Origin: Niallia circulans NBRC 13626
GTDB taxonomy: Bacteria; Bacillota; Bacilli; Bacillales; Cytobacillaceae
Assembly (NCBI RefSeq): GCF_001591585.1
Contig: NZ_BCVE01000031.1
Location: forward strand, 1-39,648
Length of the DNA: 39,648 bases
Reading direction: 5' to 3'
Shown: positions 24,858 through 32,105 of the stretch, one piece after another
Position numbering within the stretch: position 1 is the first letter of the stretch
Layout of the letters: each line of letters begins with the position of its first letter
Notes under the pieces: model-generated
Databases searched by the model: none
What the model was told of the DNA's origin: nothing
What the model saw: only the letters and a program-made list of their open reading frames with translations
Made by a program: the position numbers and the translations under genes

Positions 24858-25094
24858 TTTGGCTGATAAAATGTGGTTTTGGCTGATAGATGCATCACTT
24901 TGGCTGAAAAAACCAAAGTTTGGCTGATAGATGCATCACTTTGGCTGAAAAAACCAAAGTTTGGCTGATAAGTGCTCCAATTTGGCTGAAAAAACCAAAG
25001 TTTGGCTGATAAGTGCACCAGTTTGGCTGAAAAAATCAAAGTTTGGCTGATATCTACTCCAATTTGGCTGATAAAAGCAAAACTTGATTGAAAA
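24858..25094. repeat. Tandem array of about 12 short repeats headed TTTGGCTGA
   Basis: Two unit types of 20-21 bases alternate. Type A is TTTGGCTGATA followed by a variable ten-base tail (AGTGCTCCAA, GATGCATCAC and relatives). Type B is TTTGGCTGAAAAAACCAAAG, whose CTTTGG/CCAAAG ends can form a hairpin. One A+B pair makes a 41-base period, repeated with decreasing fidelity toward the right end. There are no spacers, so it is not CRISPR. Frames that cross it look like low-complexity artefacts. The function is unknown; it sits between the trhO and ytkL terminators. Confidence 0.85.
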
Positions 25095-25111
25095 GGCAAT
25101 AGCTTTCTGCA

Positions 25112-25166
25112 AATAAAAAACGAAAAAGAGGCTAATATCCCACGTATTTATGCGATATCAACCTCA
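25112..25166 (-). terminator. Terminator of ytkL
   Basis: On the minus strand GAGGTTGATATC pairs with GATATTAGCCTC (one G-T pair), followed by TTTTTCGTTTTTTATT, roughly 95 bases after the ytkL stop. Confidence 0.7.
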
Positions 25167-25185
25167 TTTCCCCACTTCATATTCA

Positions 25186-25212
25186 TTGCAGACAAACCAA
25201 GTTTGTCTGCAA
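25186..25212. other. Perfect 12-bp hairpin without T tract
   Basis: TTGCAGACAAAC and GTTTGTCTGCAA are exact inverted repeats around a 3-base loop, between the ytkL stop and its terminator. With no T run it is more likely an mRNA 3' stabiliser or a protein-binding palindrome than a terminator. Confidence 0.6.
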
Positions 25213-25259
25213 CGTTTCAAAACTACTAGTTTGATGTGTACTCTAGCCCAATGCTTTTC

Positions 25260-25949
25260 TTACAATTCGAATGTTTCCCCTAGTTCTAATACTTTCCCTT
25301 TCAAACCAAGTTCCTCAAGCTTATTTACAAACGCCTTAGCGTCTTGCTCAATTACAGGGAATGTATTGTAGTGGATGGGAATAATTAATTTTGCTTGATA
25401 CCATTCGGCTGCTTGCAGCGCATCCTCGGGTCCCATTGTAAAATGGTCTCCAATGGGTAGAAAGACAACGTCTAAATGGTGTCGGTCTCCAATCATCTTC
25501 ATATCACTGAAAAGTCCAGTGTCTCCGGCATGATGGATGGTTTTCCCTTCTGCTTCAATAATATATCCACCTGGCATTCCGCCATATAAGATATTTTTAT
25601 TTTCTTCATCAATAATCCCGGAACTGTGGAATGCATGCGTCATTTTTGCTTTAGCAAAGCCTAAATCGACTGTTCCGCCGATATTCATACCAATTGTTTC
25701 TACACCTTGCCAAGACATATAAGCAGCTAATTCAGGGTTAGCAACAACTGGAGCATTATTTGCTTTGGCGATTGGTGCCGCATCGAGAATATGATCCATA
25801 TGTGCATGTGTCAGTAAAACAGCATCCACTTTCACTTCTTCCACTTTTGTAACAGCAGAAGGGTTGCCACTAATAAACGGGTCAATAATTAAAGACTTTC
25901 CTTCTGTACTAATTTCAATAGTGGATTGACCATGATAAGTAATTTTCAT
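25260..25949 (-). CDS. ytkL: UPF0173 metal-dependent hydrolase (YtkL type, MBL fold)
   Basis: A 229-residue metallo-beta-lactamase-fold hydrolase. The HxHxDH metal motif is THAHMDH (about 47-53); further ligands lie in [19 protein letters not shown] and IPIHYNTF near the C-terminus. It matches the UPF0173 family, whose physiological substrate is unknown. It is cytoplasmic, with no signal peptide. AAGGAG precedes ATG 25949. It is transcribed alone, away from modB, and ends with its own terminator. Family assignment is secure; function is not. Confidence 0.88.
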   Translation of the reverse strand: MKITYHGQSTIEISTEGKSLIIDPFISGNPSAVTKVEEVKVDAVLLTHAHMDHILDAAPIAKANNAPVVANPELAAYMSWQGVETIGMNIGGTVDLGFAKAKMTHAFHSSGIIDEENKNILYGGMPGGYIIEAEGKTIHHAGDTGLFSDMKMIGDRHHLDVVFLPIGDHFTMGPEDALQAAEWYQAKLIIPIHYNTFPVIEQDAKAFVNKLEELGLKGKVLELGETFEL

Positions 25950-26100
25950 GCAAAATCATCTCCTTAAAATTCCACATAGGTGGATTATTGTCCATTTTAG
26001 ATTAAAGCAGAGAAAGGAAAAATACCAAATGATATGCTTGTCTATTTCTCAAATCAGTATTGACACTAACTTGTAAGGAAATACGCAGAGACAAGAAAGG

Positions 26101-26781
26101 CTATTGTTGTTTCGGCTGACATAAAGCTAGCATAATAAAAGAAATAATGGTGATGGTTATTACCCAAATCCAAGCCATTTTCATATTGCCAGTTTCAATG
26201 GCGACATAAATAGCAGTAGGCAGTGTCTGTGTTTTCCCTGGGATATTACCGGCAAACATTAAAGTTGCACCAAATTCTCCTAAACCTCTGGCAAAGCTAA
26301 GGATGCTTCCAGACATAAGCGAGTGGGAGGCTAGTGGAATAGAAATAGATGTTAAAACTTTCCACTCGTTTGCCCCATCAACACGTGCCGCCTCTTCAAT
26401 CGAGCGGTCAATCTGGATAAACCCAGCCTTTGCCGATTGATACATTAAAGGAAAAGACACCATAAACGCAGCAATTACTGCAGCCCACCATGTAAAAATA
26501 ATTGGTTGATGAAAAAGCCATTCGATTCCTTTTCCAATGATACTATTGCGCCCAAAGACAACGAGCAATAAAAAGCCAGTAACTGTTGGGGGAAGAACGA
26601 TTGGCAGTAACAAACAGGTTTCCAGCAATACCTTGCCTTTAAATTTTCGTCTCGCTAATAAAGCGGCTAGAATTATTCCCGAAACAATGACGCAGACAGT
26701 GGCAATGAGTGACACTTGCAAGGAAAGAGAAATGGGAGACCAAAAGTTACTCCAATCCTCTTTAGTTAACAATAAATCCAT
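26101..26781 (-). CDS. modB: Molybdate-type ABC transporter permease ModB
   Basis: A 226-residue membrane permease of a molybdate/tungstate importer. Five hydrophobic segments are visible. The coupling EAA loop is EEAARVDGANEWKVLTSISI (residues about 136-155), followed by GLGEFGATLMFAGN, a ModB signature. Its start overlaps the end of modA by 20 bases, so the two are translationally coupled; GAGG lies upstream within modA. No modC ATPase follows (ytkL lies 150 bases away on its own), so the ATPase must be encoded elsewhere, as in B. subtilis, where the yvgL-yvgM pair also lacks one. Confidence 0.87.
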   Translation of the reverse strand: MDLLLTKEDWSNFWSPISLSLQVSLIATVCVIVSGIILAALLARRKFKGKVLLETCLLLPIVLPPTVTGFLLLVVFGRNSIIGKGIEWLFHQPIIFTWWAAVIAAFMVSFPLMYQSAKAGFIQIDRSIEEAARVDGANEWKVLTSISIPLASHSLMSGSILSFARGLGEFGATLMFAGNIPGKTQTLPTAIYVAIETGNMKMAWIWVITITIISFIMLALCQPKQQ

Positions 26782-27556
26782 TTTCTTTAAAAACCTCTAG
26801 GCTAATGGGTGTCTGCAAATAGTCATAAAATAGTTTGGCTGCCTGATAATGCTTACTGTCTTTGATGATACCTAGAGGATAAACAATGGGAGAATGACTC
26901 GCTTCATCCGCAATTGCTGCTACCTGAACAGTATCAGAAGTCTTTGCATCGGTTCCATAAACAATGCCTGCTGCTACATTATTTGTTTCTACATAAGAAA
27001 GAACTTGGCGCACATCCTTTGCAGGAACGATATTTTCTTGGATCTTTTCCCATATATGCAGGGATTGCAGTGTTTCTTTTGCATAATTTCCTGCTGGAAC
27101 GGATTCGGGTATACCGATAGCGATTTTTTCTGTATCCAATGTTTCTAAATCTGCAAAGTTATCGATAGTAGTGTCAGCCTGTTTATTGGTGATTAATACT
27201 AAATTATTCTTAACTAAGTTCATATGATCGGAATCCCTAATGAAGCCATCCTTTATTAAAAGCGCCATCTTATCCTCTGCTGCAGAGAGAAATAAATCGA
27301 CGGGAGCTCCCTGGGAAATTTGCTGCTGCAATGCTCCAGATGAACCAAAATTAAAAGTTAGGGTAATATCTGGATGCTCCTTTTCGAATTTCTCTTTGAT
27401 TGACTCTAATGCATCTTGCATACTGGCAGCAGCAGAGATGGTTAAGGAAATAGGTTCTTGTTTAGATGCTGCTGATTGCCCTTGCTTATTGCTGCAAGAA
27501 GCTAAAATCAATATCGTAATTAAGAGTATAATAGGTTGGAATTGTTTTTTCATCAT
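26762..27556 (-). CDS. modA: Molybdate-binding lipoprotein ModA
   Basis: Extracytosolic substrate-binding lipoprotein of a molybdate/tungstate ABC importer. The first 20 or so residues are a signal peptide ending in a lipobox (LILASCSNK), so it is lipid-anchored at the outer membrane face. The mature part has the ModA pattern: SAAASMQDALESIKEKFEK, FNFGSSGALQQQISQGAPVD, LFLSAAEDKM, IGIPESVPAGNYAKETL and NVAAGIVYGTDA. ATG 27556 follows AAGGAGAGG; an ATG directly after is an alternative. Its ATGA overlaps the stop of the upstream DapA-family gene, tying all three into one transcript. Confidence 0.9.
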   Translation of the reverse strand: MMKKQFQPIILLITILILASCSNKQGQSAASKQEPISLTISAAASMQDALESIKEKFEKEHPDITLTFNFGSSGALQQQISQGAPVDLFLSAAEDKMALLIKDGFIRDSDHMNLVKNNLVLITNKQADTTIDNFADLETLDTEKIAIGIPESVPAGNYAKETLQSLHIWEKIQENIVPAKDVRQVLSYVETNNVAAGIVYGTDAKTSDTVQVAAIADEASHSPIVYPLGIIKDSKHYQAAKLFYDYLQTPISLEVFKENGFIVN

Positions 27557-28440
27557 GCCTCTCCTTTTTGCCAAACCTCCATTAGGGTTTTCTGTTCTTG
27601 TTTATTCAAAGTGGATAATGGCTCTCTACAAATACCTGCTTCTATGTTGCTTTCAGATAATAGATATTTAATAGCCCGCAGTGCACCTATTTCTAGAATA
27701 GTATGTATCGTTGGCAGCAATTTGGAGAACTGTTTTTCCGCCAATTCCCATTTTTGTGATTTTATCAATTGAACAATTTGTTGTATTTCTTGGGGAAAAA
27801 TATTTCCTATTATACTAGTAATTCCATTATATCCGTTACGCAAATGGTCTAAAAGGTATAAATCTGTACCGGTTAAGACAGAGAAGGATGAACCAAGCTC
27901 TTTTTGAAGGATAAGAGCATTGTCGGGATTTCCAGCTTCCTTTAACCCTTTTATTTGGGGACGTTTCTCTACTATACGATAGAGAGTATTTAATTCCAGG
28001 TTAAATCCAGTACGGGATGGATTATTGTAAAGCAAGATGGGTAAATCGGTAACTGTGCAAACTTGTTCGACATATGCTACAGCTTCTTTCTGACTTATTC
28101 GTAAATAAGGAGGAAACCCTAGCATTATTCCATCTAACCCTTCTTTTTGAGCAGCTTCTGCTAGTCGAATCGCCTCTGTCGTTCTTACAGCAGCAACTCC
28201 ACCAATGAGAAGGAAATCATCTTTCCCTGCGGACTTTACCTCCCGATAGAGAATCTGTCTTTCTTCGATTGTCATGGAATGCTGTTCCCCTGTTGATCCA
28301 CTAATAAGCAGTGCTGGGACATGATTCTGTTTATAGTAATCTATTAATGAATAGATGCCGGTTTGCGAAAGCTTTTCCCTTTGGTCAAAGGGGGTTACCA
28401 TTGCAACACTATATGAAACAAATGGATTTTGTGTAATCAT
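27553..28440 (-). CDS. DapA/NAL-family aldolase, first gene of the mod operon
   Basis: A 295-residue class I aldolase of the dihydrodipicolinate synthase/N-acetylneuraminate lyase superfamily. The Schiff-base lysine is K167 in IKGLKEAG, and the general-acid tyrosine is Y138 in LLYNNPSRTGF. The phosphate/carboxylate loop is GSTGEQHS (48-55). It is not clearly biosynthetic DapA: GSTGE is shared with lyases, and context is unusual. Its stop overlaps the modA start by four bases (ATGA), so it heads a three-gene operon with a molybdate importer. AAGGAG precedes ATG 28440, and a TATAAT lies about 30 bases upstream of it. Candidate substrates include sugar acids or pyruvate-derived compounds, but none can be named. 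Confidence 0.78.
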   Translation of the reverse strand: MITQNPFVSYSVAMVTPFDQREKLSQTGIYSLIDYYKQNHVPALLISGSTGEQHSMTIEERQILYREVKSAGKDDFLLIGGVAAVRTTEAIRLAEAAQKEGLDGIMLGFPPYLRISQKEAVAYVEQVCTVTDLPILLYNNPSRTGFNLELNTLYRIVEKRPQIKGLKEAGNPDNALILQKELGSSFSVLTGTDLYLLDHLRNGYNGITSIIGNIFPQEIQQIVQLIKSQKWELAEKQFSKLLPTIHTILEIGALRAIKYLLSESNIEAGICREPLSTLNKQEQKTLMEVWQKGEA

Positions 28441-28580
28441 TTTCCTAACTCCTTTCAAAATAGATTATACTTAAACTATTCAGATAATGGTACAGAAAGC
28501 TGTCTAATGAAGTCTTTCTATCAATTTATCTTTTTCTTGGGATGAAATCAATATGAAGTGGAGAAGGGAGTAGAAGTTTT

Positions 28581-29018
28581 ATGATGAGAGTGGCACTTAA
28601 TTATGCAATTATGCTGGAGCAAGTGAAAGCAAAGGGATTTAAGGAAGAGGCGGTTAGCAAAGCTCTCGAAACAGAAGATTTTGCGTTCTTTCAGAACTGT
28701 GGAAATGGCTTGCCAGATTGGCAGACGCTTTTCTCCTATTATAAAGACAATAAAGCTAGAGTCAAAGCGATTATGCAAGATGATTATGAAATAACCTTTT
28801 TGACTAAGGGAACGTTAAAAAGGCTTATACTATTGAAATATCAATTAGTAGAGGGAAGAGACTATGAGGACCGCGGTGAATCAATTGGAACTATTACATT
28901 GCCGAAGGAATCCTTTCAGCAATTTACAAAGATATTAGCTAAAAACTGGACTATTGTCGTATTGGAAGAAAATCCAGACAATGTTATCTTTGATGTAAAG
29001 TTATTTGTAATCGATTAA
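28581..29018 (+). CDS. Conserved-looking protein of unknown function
   Basis: A 145-residue soluble protein I do not recognise. It begins with two ATG codons (28581, 28584) after GAAGGGAG. The N-terminal half is helical and has charged residues (MLEQVKAKGFKEEAVSKALE; FSYYKDNKARVKAIMQDDY). The C-terminal half has alternating hydrophobic stretches that look like beta strands (IGTITLPKESFQQF; WTIVVLEENPDNVIFDVKLF). There is no signal peptide, membrane segment or cysteine pattern. Codon use matches its neighbours and it is followed by a terminator, so it is a real single gene. Confidence 0.6.
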   Translation: MMRVALNYAIMLEQVKAKGFKEEAVSKALETEDFAFFQNCGNGLPDWQTLFSYYKDNKARVKAIMQDDYEITFLTKGTLKRLILLKYQLVEGRDYEDRGESIGTITLPKESFQQFTKILAKNWTIVVLEENPDNVIFDVKLFVID

Positions 29019-29104
29019 ATGAAAATGGGACAAGTGGTTGTTATTTTTACATGAAATCTTTCTTTATATATATAGAAGGAGGTAAAGATAACATATAGGC
29101 AAAA

Positions 29105-29133
29105 GAGGCTAATGAAGATTAGTCCCTTTTTTT
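29105..29133 (+). terminator. Terminator upstream of the sigO operon
   Basis: GAGGCTAAT and ATTAGTCCC form a short stem around GAAG, followed by seven T. It ends the transcript of the 28.6-kb gene and insulates sigO. Confidence 0.7.
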
Positions 29134-29176
29134 ACAACAAAAACAGAACATATGTTCCTTTTGGGAGGTCGAAAGG

Positions 29177-29791
29177 ATGAAAGAATGCCGTTCTTCTCAA
29201 TCAGAAGCTTTTACCGCATTTTTAGAGGAAAATAAATCATTATTAAGCAATCCAATTGTAAAGAGTTTTTTGCAGAAAAAGGTCAATGTTCATCTGTTAA
29301 AAAAAGCGCTAGAATGTCCGACAAAGGAAAATAAAGAAAAGGTGGATGAATCTTTTAAAAAGCATTTCTTTACCATTCGGTTTACTTCGTATATCACTTC
29401 TTCGATGGAGTACAGTACCATAAATTTTAATAAAAACATATCCATGTATCAAAAACGATTTCCGTTAATACTGACCGAGAAGGAAGAGGGAGGAGAAAAG
29501 GATATTAATCTAAATGATAAAGAGGCTGAAATAGAAGCAATAGTCGAGAAGGAGGCACGATGGTCTGAGATGGAGGAATATATTTCAAATAAAACAATCT
29601 ATTCAGCCGTTCTGAGCTTGACTCCTTCCCAACGAAAAATCCTTACCTATGCCTATCTTTATAAATTTACGGATACAGAAATTGCCCGGAGAATTCGAAC
29701 GTCTCAACAATATGTTTCAAAAACAAGAAAAACGGCTTTAAAACGTATTCTTTCAATTATCAATAACAAGGAGGAAGGCAGATGGAATTAG
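29177..29791 (+). CDS. sigO: SigO-like (YvrI-type) RNA polymerase sigma factor
   Basis: A 204-residue sigma-70 relative that lacks a recognisable full region 2 but ends in a region 4 helix-turn-helix (LTPSQRKILTYAYLYKFTDT, then EIARRIRTSQQYVSKTRKTA; about 155-195). In B. subtilis SigO (YvrI) supplies the -35-binding part and RsoA the core-binding part of a two-protein sigma factor, activated by acid stress with oxalate decarboxylase as target. The finding of YvrJ and RsoA relatives immediately downstream makes the assignment strong. GGGAGG precedes ATG 29177. The stop overlaps the YvrJ start. The oxdC target is not in the window, so the regulon is unknown. Confidence 0.8.
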   Translation: MKECRSSQSEAFTAFLEENKSLLSNPIVKSFLQKKVNVHLLKKALECPTKENKEKVDESFKKHFFTIRFTSYITSSMEYSTINFNKNISMYQKRFPLILTEKEEGGEKDINLNDKEAEIEAIVEKEARWSEMEEYISNKTIYSAVLSLTPSQRKILTYAYLYKFTDTEIARRIRTSQQYVSKTRKTALKRILSIINNKEEGRWN

Positions 29792-29946
29792 TAGATATGA
29801 CGCAATGGATGACAATGATTAGCAATTTTGGTTTTCCACTAACCTTATCTTTATTTGTTCTCCTAAGATTAGATAAAAAAATGGATCAACTACTGAAGGA
29901 ATGGAAGGAAACCCAGGAAGACGAGCGAAAGGAAAAGGACAAATGA
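29782..29946 (+). CDS. yvrJ: YvrJ family small membrane protein
   Basis: A 54-residue protein: an N-terminal membrane helix (MISNFGFPLTLSLFVLLRL, about 12-30) and a charged tail (MDQLLKEWKETQEDERKEK). This matches the YvrJ family. In B. subtilis, yvrJ belongs to a SigO-controlled operon with oxdC; here it sits between sigO and rsoA. GGAGG precedes the ATG at 29782, which overlaps the sigO stop by ten bases. Its stop (TGA) overlaps the rsoA ATG (ATGA). The family's role is not known; regulation or partitioning of the split sigma factor at the membrane would be a guess. Confidence 0.72.
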   Translation: MELVDMTQWMTMISNFGFPLTLSLFVLLRLDKKMDQLLKEWKETQEDERKEKDK

Positions 29947-30176
29947 CCGATATGTATACGATGGTAAAAAGGGCAAAGGCAGATCCGGAAATGCTCCATG
30001 AGCTAATAAAGTTGTTCGAACCAAAGGTAAATAAATTAACAAAAAGAACAAGTCCAAATGATATGGCAGATCTTTCACAAGAGCTGAAGTTAATGCTTAT
30101 ACAATCTACCTATCAATATGACCTAGACAGTATTCCGGGCTTTTGGGAATTTAAAGATCAGCTTAATAGAGAATGA
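29943..30176 (+). CDS. rsoA: RsoA-like partner subunit of the SigO sigma factor
   Basis: A 77-residue protein resembling a stand-alone sigma region 2: helices MVKRAKADPEMLHELIKLFE and VNKLTKRTSPNDMADLSQEL, with the DMADLSQE core typical of region 2 core-binding sequences. In B. subtilis RsoA is essential for SigO-driven transcription and interacts with the beta' clamp. ATG 29943 overlaps the YvrJ stop by four bases and has AAGGAAAAGGAC upstream. The operon ends at a strong terminator at 30.2 kb. Confidence 0.75.
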   Translation: MTDMYTMVKRAKADPEMLHELIKLFEPKVNKLTKRTSPNDMADLSQELKLMLIQSTYQYDLDSIPGFWEFKDQLNRE

Positions 30177-30184
30177 CAGCTATT

Positions 30185-30240
30185 AAAAAGTCCGAGTCCA
30201 ACTAGTGACAAGCAGCATGCAGAGTTGGATCGGATTTTTA
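30185..30240. terminator. Bidirectional terminator after rsoA and dmkB
   Basis: AAAAAGTCCGAGTCCAACT (30185-30203) pairs with AGTTGGATCGGATTTTT (30223-30239) with one mismatch. T and A tracts on both sides serve the convergent rsoA and dmkB genes. Confidence 0.85.
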
Positions 30241-30249
30241 CCATACTCA

Positions 30250-31230
30250 TTACACATTCCTATTTAGTAAGCTAAGCGTAATTTCAAAAAGATGGTTTTT
30301 GTAATCCCCATCAGGTAATTTACTTAGTTGTTTAATTGCTTTCTCTGTATATTTTTTAGCAAGGAGCTCTGCTTTTTCGACTCCTTTATATTTAGCAATA
30401 AGTTTAGAAAGCTGCGTCATATCTTCGTCAGTCAAGGATTCTTTTTTATCTAATATAGGAATCAGCTCATGCGGATTTGCTTGGATTGCATAGATAAGTG
30501 GTAAATTATAGTGACCTTGTTTAATATCTGCCATCACAGGCTTTCCTAATGTTTGGGAATCTCCTTTATAATCGAGAATATCGTCCATTATTTGAAAAGC
30601 CATGCCAATATAATGCCCCATATTCCAAGCATTCATGGCGAGTGGTCTGCTTGCTTCACTTTCAACCGCACCAGAATAGCAGCTTACGGCAAAAAGCTGG
30701 GCTGTTTTTCCAGAGACTCTTGCTAAATATTTTTTCACCGTAACAGTAGATTGGTATCGAGCGTTTAATTGATCTAATTCTCCGCTTAAGATTTTTTCCA
30801 TGCTGCGGGCATTAAATTCTAAATGGGAAAGAGATGTTGCGTACTTAGATAAAATGGTAAAACAAACACAGAATAAATAATCACCCGCATAGATGGCAAA
30901 CTTATTTCCATTATGAGTATGAATGGTTGGAATGTTATGTCGTGTTGGCGATTCATCAATAACATCGTCATGAATCAGCGTCGCCATATGCAAGGTTTCC
31001 AACGCTGCTGCCACTGCTATTGCACGATTTTTATCTTTAGACGGACCTATTTGTGAACAAAGGAGGGAATAGGCAGGTCTGAGTAGCTTGCCACCGGAAT
31101 AAATTAAATCCTTAATCGTTTTTTCAACTACTTTGTCACGAACACGAATATTGCTTTCAATTAATTGAAGTACTTTTGACAAGTCATTTTTTAATTCTGG
31201 ATACGTATCCCACATTTGATGTACACGCAT
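30250..31230 (-). CDS. dmkB: Polyprenyl diphosphate synthase, EET-locus DmkB/HepT type
   Basis: A trans-prenyltransferase of 326 residues that elongates isoprenoid chains with IPP to build a quinone side chain. The first Asp-rich motif is LIHDDVIDES (about 88-97) and the second is QIMDDILDYKGD (about 209-220). GGKLLRPA is the IPP-binding basic region. It fits heptaprenyl synthase component II. In Listeria's flavin-based electron transfer locus the equivalent, DmkB, works with DmkA to make a dedicated demethylmenaquinone. The start ATG 31230 lies 15 bases after eetB. Chain length cannot be derived from the sequence. Confidence 0.85.
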   Translation of the reverse strand: MRVHQMWDTYPELKNDLSKVLQLIESNIRVRDKVVEKTIKDLIYSGGKLLRPAYSLLCSQIGPSKDKNRAIAVAAALETLHMATLIHDDVIDESPTRHNIPTIHTHNGNKFAIYAGDYLFCVCFTILSKYATSLSHLEFNARSMEKILSGELDQLNARYQSTVTVKKYLARVSGKTAQLFAVSCYSGAVESEASRPLAMNAWNMGHYIGMAFQIMDDILDYKGDSQTLGKPVMADIKQGHYNLPLIYAIQANPHELIPILDKKESLTDEDMTQLSKLIAKYKGVEKAELLAKKYTEKAIKQLSKLPDGDYKNHLFEITLSLLNRNV

Positions 31231-31245
31231 AGTTTAACCTCTTTC

Positions 31246-31785
31246 CTATCTAGATTCGTTTATTTCCGATAAATCTCTATAATACTGTAGTTTTTCTACA
31301 TGTGTGATTAAATAGTTGGCTAGTATTCCTATTGCTATTCCTGATAGGATACCGATAAAAGATAGAATAGGTAAATATAAGAATACTGTCCAGGTTTGTG
31401 CAACAAAACTTGCAACTGCTAATTGACCAATATTATGAAGAATGGCTCCAGTTGTACTAACGCCAATTAAGCTAATTCGTTTTGTTCCAAGCTGCTTTAC
31501 ACCCCACATGCCGATAAAGCTTAAGAGGGCTCCGCTGGCACTATACATAAAAGTAGAAAGTGTTCCTCCTAATAAGGTGGCTAGACAGAGCCGGATTGCG
31601 ACCACTTGAAAGGCATCTTTAGTAGGAAGTGTATATAAGGCTAAGCAGGTAATAATATTTGCTAATCCAAGCTTTGCTCCGGGAGCAAATGCAAAGGGAA
31701 ATGGGATAGCCCGTTCTAATAAGCTTATAATTACCGCTTGAGAAGCAAGCAGTGCTATATATACAAGGCGTTGATTTTTTGTCAT
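31246..31785 (-). CDS. eetB: Gx transporter/HepI-like membrane protein EetB
   Basis: A 179-residue membrane protein with five to six hydrophobic segments and the family signature LLERAIPFPFAFAPGAKLGL, then ANIITCLALYTLP. It belongs to the Gx transporter/heptaprenyl diphosphate synthase component I group (Pfam Hpre_diP_synt_I), which resembles ECF S components. EetB is required for full EET in Listeria, although its substrate is unknown. It is normally paired with EetA, which is missing here. ATG 31785 (MTKNQ) is chosen as the family start; an ATG five codons upstream is possible. It is transcribed with dmkB. Confidence 0.8.
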   Translation of the reverse strand: MTKNQRLVYIALLASQAVIISLLERAIPFPFAFAPGAKLGLANIITCLALYTLPTKDAFQVVAIRLCLATLLGGTLSTFMYSASGALLSFIGMWGVKQLGTKRISLIGVSTTGAILHNIGQLAVASFVAQTWTVFLYLPILSFIGILSGIAIGILANYLITHVEKLQYYRDLSEINESR

Positions 31786-32056
31786 CTTCTCAACTTCCAT
31801 TCTTGCGATATAATTATTACTATAAATAAGTTGATTGTAGGTTAAATAAATACTGACTCCTATTAATCAGTACAGGGCAAAAAAGAATACGGTATGATAG
31901 ATTCTTTATTCTATAACTAATCTTATTGTTAAACAGGTTGATGCAAGCATCCTAAAGTGGAAGACAATCTACTGTCTTAAAAGCTTAAGGGTTAAGAAAA
32001 GATCAAAGAATATAAAACCACTAGCTTCTTTTTTCTCCTTTACTGATTCAAAGGGT

Positions 32057-32095
32057 GCTAGAAACATGGGAACTTTAATTCCCTATGTTTCTAGC
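32057..32095 (+). other. Strong hairpin with a plus-side T tract and no plus-strand gene before it
   Basis: GCTAGAAACATGGGA (32057-32071) pairs with TCCCTATGTTTCTAGC (32080-32095), one bulge. Plus-strand TTTTTT follows after three A residues; on the minus strand, the direction of ndh2, no T run follows. It may still mark the 3' end of ndh2. The interval 31801-32056 holds no gene; in particular no eetA was found. Confidence 0.5.
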
Positions 32096-32105
32096 AAATT
32101 TTTTA

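Noticed and set aside
24858-25094. CRISPR array
   Set aside because: Units are 20-21 bases and directly abut with no unique spacers, and no cas gene is nearby.
24740-25099. A long minus-strand open frame across the TTTGGCTGA array
   Set aside because: Its translation is repetitive (SAKL, FQPN, SQ blocks) and simply reflects the DNA repeat; the frame also overlaps trhO and has no ribosome binding site.
29077-29084. A perfect AAGGAGGT with a possible start codon downstream
   Set aside because: The next bases contain no start codon at usable spacing (ATA then TAG). The first ATG is about 28 bases away inside a terminator, so it is probably chance or a remnant.
31786-32105. Possible eetA between eetB and ndh2
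   Set aside because: No open frame of adequate length on either strand; only AT-rich sequence and a hairpin are present.
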